Assembly: GCF_932526225.1 (NCBI RefSeq)
Contig: NC_064046.1
Span: 15,327,408-15,391,407 of the forward strand
Direction: 5' to 3'
DNA length: 64,000 bases
Origin: Nematostella vectensis
Taxonomy: Eukaryota > Cnidaria > Anthozoa > Actiniaria > Edwardsiidae
In this document: in pieces, positions 60,592 to 64,000 of the stretch
Layout: each line of letters begins with the position of its first letter
Position numbering within the stretch: the stretch's first letter is position 1
Program-made: the position numbers and the translations under genes
The notes under the pieces: model-generated
Database searches by the model: none
Told to the model about the DNA's origin: nothing
Seen by the model: the letters and a program-made list of their open reading frames with translations, nothing else

Positions 60592-63500
60592 TATCAGCGG
60601 GAATCGAACCCGGGTCGCTGCGTTAGTAGTCAAGTGCCCGCAACGAAAGACTAACGTGGCATTGCTGAAGGGAATTGTAATGCAAATTACTTTTAATACT
60701 ATTGGTATCGTAAACTATCCCAAGCAAAGTCACCATCGGACTGGAGGTTACATTCTTGAAAAGCTTCAGGGTTACATTCGGGAATTTGTTTTACGAGAGT
60801 AACCTCCTAAAGGTTACAATCGATATTTTTTTTTCCGAATGTAAATTCCAAAAAGTAACATTAGGAAAAATAAAACAGTATACTCGGAAAAAAAGGTATA
60901 TCAATCTATCGAGCGCTATGCTCTATTTTAGAATCTACTTAATCAAGTTATCCAAGAAATCTAGTTAGTTCTTGTGTGCATAAAATATGTACAGGATCCT
61001 GAACAAAGCATGAGCACATCAAAGATACTGAGAGTACATAAAAATGTCCCTATTCCTGCTTTTTATGTCATGACACACCAAGAACAGTATAATTAAGTAT
61101 CGATATTTAAAAAAAAAATAAAGAAAAAAAAATAGGCTATCAGCGAGAAGCGAAGCCGGGTCGCTGCGTTAGTAGTCAAGTGCCCGCAACGAAAGACTAA
61201 CGTGGCATTGCTGAAGGGAATTGTAATGAAAATTACTTTCAATACTATTGGTATCGTAAACTTTCCCCAGCAAAGTCACCATCGGACTGGAGGTTACATT
61301 CGGGGAAAGCTTCAGGGTTACATTCGGGAATTTGTTTTACGAGTGTAACCTCCAAACGGTTACAATCGTTAATTTTTTTTTTTCCGAATGTAAATTCCAA
61401 AATGTAACATTAGGAAAAATAAAACAGTATACTCGGAAAAAAGGTATATCAATCTATCGAGCGCTATGCTCTATCTTAGAATCTACCTAATCAAGTTATC
61501 CAAGGAATCTAGTTAGTTCTTGTGTGCATAAAATATGTACAGGATCCTGAACAAAGCATGAGCACATCAAAGATGCTGAGAGTACATAAAGATGTCCCTA
61601 TACCTTCTTTTTATGTCATGACACACCAAGAACAGTATAATTAAGTATCGATATTTAAAAAAAAAATTAAGAAAATAAAATAGGCTATCAGCGGGAATCG
61701 AACCCGGGTCGCTGCGTTAGTAGTCAAGTGCCCGCAACGAAAGACTACAAGGCATTGCTGAAGGGAATTGTAATGAAAATTACTTTTAATACTATTGGTA
61801 TCGTAAACTATCCCAAGCAAAGTCACCATCGGACTGGAGGTTACATTCGGGAAAAGCTTCAGGGTTACATTCGGGAATTTGTTTTACGAGTGTAACCTCC
61901 AAAAGGTTACAATCGATAGTTTTTTTTTTCGAATGTAAATTCCAAAAAGTAACATTAGGAAAAATAAAACAGTATACTCGGAAAAAAAGGTATATCAATC
62001 TATCGAGCGCTATGCTCTATTTTAGAATCTACTTAATCAAGTTATTCAAGGAATCTAGTTAGTTCTTGTGTGCATAAAATATGTACAGGATCCTGAAAAA
62101 AGCATGAGCACATCAAAGACGCTGAGAGTACATAAAAATGTCCCTATACCTTCTTTTTATGTCATGACACACCAAGAACAGTATTATTAAGTATCGATAT
62201 TTAAAAAAAAAATAAAGAAAAAAAATAGGCTATCAGCGGGAATCGAACCCAGGTCGCTGCGTTAGTAGTCAAGTGCCCGCAACGAAAGACTAACGTGGCA
62301 TTGCTGAAGGGAATTGCAATGAAAATTACTTTTAATACTATTGGTATCGTAAACTATCCCAAGCAAAGTCACCATCGGGCTGGAGGTTACATTCGGGAAA
62401 AGCTTCAGGGTTACATTCGGGAATTTGTTTTACGAGTGTAACCTCCAAAAGGTTACAATCGATAGTTTTTTTTTCGAATGTAAATTCCAAAAAGTAACAT
62501 TAGGAAAAATAAAACAGTATACTCGGAAAAAAAGGTATATCAATCTATCGAGCGCTATGCTCTATTTTAGAATCTACTCAATCAAGTTATCCAAAGAATC
62601 TAGTTAGTTCTTGTGTGCATAAAATATGTACAGGATCCTGAACAAAGCATGAGCACATCAAAGATGATGAGAGTACATAAAAATGTCCCTATACCTTCTT
62701 TTTATGTCATGACACACCAAGAACAGTATAATTAAGTATCGATATTTAAAAAAAAAATAAAGAACAAAAAATAGGCTATCAGCGGGAATCGAACCCGGGT
62801 CGCTGCGTTAGTAGTCGAGTGCCCGCAACGAAAGACTAACGTGGCATTGCTGAAGGGAATTGTAATGAAAATTACTTTTAATACTATTGGTATCGTAAAC
62901 TATCCCAAGCAAAGTCACCATCGGACTGGAGGTTACATTCGGGAAAAGCTTCAGGGTTACAGTCGGGAATTTGTTTTACGAGTGTAACCTCCAAAAGGTT
63001 ACAATCGATAATTGTTTTTCCGAATGTAAATTCCAAAAAGTAACATTAGGAAAAATAAAACAGTATACTCGGAAAAAAAGGTATATCAATCTATCGAGCA
63101 CTATGCTCGATGTTAGAATCTACTTAATCAAGTTATCCAAGGAATCTAGTTAGTTCTTGTGTGCATAAAATATGTACAGGATCCTGAACAAAGCATGAGC
63201 ACATCAAAGATGCTGAGAGTACATAAAAATGTCAGTATACCTTCTTTTTATGTCATGACACACCAAGAACAGTATAATTAAGTATCGATATTAAAAAAAA
63301 ATAAAGAAAAAAAAATAGGCTATCAGCGGGAATCGAACCCGGGTCGCTGCATTACTAGTCAAGTGCCCGAAACGAAAGACTAACGTGGCATTGCTGATGG
63401 GAATTGTAATGAAAATTACTTTTAATACTATTGGTATCGTAAACTATCCCAAGCAAAGTCACCATCGGACTGGAGGTTACATTCGGGAAAAGCTTCAGGG

Positions 63501-64000
63501 TTACATTCGGGAATTTGTTTTACGAGTGTAACCTCCAAAAGGTTACAATCGATAATTTTTTTTCCGAATGTAAATTCCAAAAAGTAACATTAGGAAAAAT
63601 AAAACAGTATACTCGGAAAAAAAGGTATATCAATCTATCGAGCGCTATGCTCTATGTTAGAATCTACTTAATCAAGTTATCCAAGGAATCTAGTTAGTTC
63701 TTGTGTGCATAAAATATGTACAGGATCCTGAACAAAGCATGAGCACATCAAAGATGCTGAGAGTACATAAAAAATGTCCCTATACCTTCTTTTTATGTCA
63801 TGACACACCAAGAACAGTATAATTAAGTATCGATTTTTTAAAAAAAAATAAAGAAAAAAATAGGCTATCAGCGCGAATTGAACCCGGGTTGCTGCGTTAG
63901 TAGTCAAGTGCCCGCAACGAAAGACTAACGTGGCATTGCTGAAGGGAATTGTAATGAAAATTACTATTAATACTATTGGTATCGTAAACTATCCCAAGCA
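60592..64000. repeat. Mixed full monomers at right edge
   Basis: Monomers 60592, 61138, 61686, 62231, 62777 and 63321, then a partial copy from 63866. 61138 carries the GCGAGAAGCGAAGCC head. 62231 is close to the 54030 and 46901 type at its head. No higher-order duplication is complete in this stretch, and nothing other than satellite is visible. Confidence 0.85.

Larger units (their letters stand above)
1..64000. repeat. Tandem satellite array, ~545-bp monomer, 121 complete copies
   Basis: The same sequence recurs head-to-tail without any other DNA between copies. Using the motif TATCAGCG (or its variants) as phase marker, monomers begin at 51, 594, 1139, 1686, 2233, 2781, 3330, 3879, 4428, 4973, 5516 and so on; starts in the rest of the window are listed under each block. 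Full monomers are mostly 537-566 bp; twelve are 348-354 bp. The outermost copies are cut by the window edges, so the array is longer than 64 kb. Length changes come mainly from the A-tract and T-run, from 13-bp and 20-bp internal duplications, and from deletions of 26 and about 194 bp. No coding gene, intact transposon or unrelated insert was seen. A eukaryotic satellite is the only reading I can support; the family name and species are unknown. Confidence 0.98.

Noticed and set aside
1-64000. Bacterial or viral origin
   Set aside because: No coding density, no operons, no capsid or replication genes, and a 64 kb homogenised long-monomer satellite with tRNA-derived parts is typical of eukaryotic nuclear DNA.

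Overview
The whole 64 kb window is one uninterrupted tandem satellite array. A monomer of about 545 bp (most copies 537-566 bp) is repeated head-to-tail in one orientation. I located 121 complete monomers plus a partial one at each edge, so the array continues past both ends. I found no protein-coding gene, rRNA gene, CRISPR array or intact autonomous transposon. Every long open frame is a piece of the satellite reading itself, opens at TTG or GTG, and is broken in sister monomers by homopolymer length changes. The architecture (long AT-rich monomer, higher-order repeats, tRNA-derived segment with an RNA polymerase III type internal box and T-run) points to a eukaryotic nuclear genome. The species cannot be told from this sequence alone.

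Reading the + strand, each monomer holds, in order: an A-rich purine tract; a 72-nt tRNA-like segment on the minus strand with a GGTTCGATTCC box; a small GTAAT-GAAA-ATTAC hairpin; a foldback module built from TTACATTCGG-type decamers in both orientations with a 10-bp perfect inverted repeat; a T-run; and about 300 bp of AT-rich sequence with three short symmetric sites (GAGC/GCTC hairpin, CAGGATCCTG, TGTCATGACA). On the minus strand the tRNA-like segment runs straight into T-runs, the normal layout of a Pol III gene.

The layout is a mosaic of higher-order duplications: 1-6064 mixed monomers; 6065-10438 dimer/trimer duplications (1.10 and 1.64 kb); 10439-12937 a related pair plus a block copied again 8.84 kb downstream; 12938-19817 a 3.44 kb 7-monomer tandem duplication; 19818-25025 mixed; 25026-28280 a 1.63 kb duplication with a chimeric monomer; 28281-40320 a 6.0 kb 12-monomer tandem duplication; 40321-60591 a 7.13 kb 13-monomer period, of which the last two copies are nearly identical; 60592-64000 mixed.

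Twelve monomers are short (about 351 bp). All share one deletion of about 194 bp at the same AACC microhomology, which keeps the A-tract and the internal-box sequence but removes the rest of the tRNA-like segment and the left half of the foldback. They lie only between 12 and 40 kb. The best candidates for something undescribed are the tRNA-like Pol III signature carried by most monomers and the foldback module beside it. Both are read from sequence; any transcription or function is inference.
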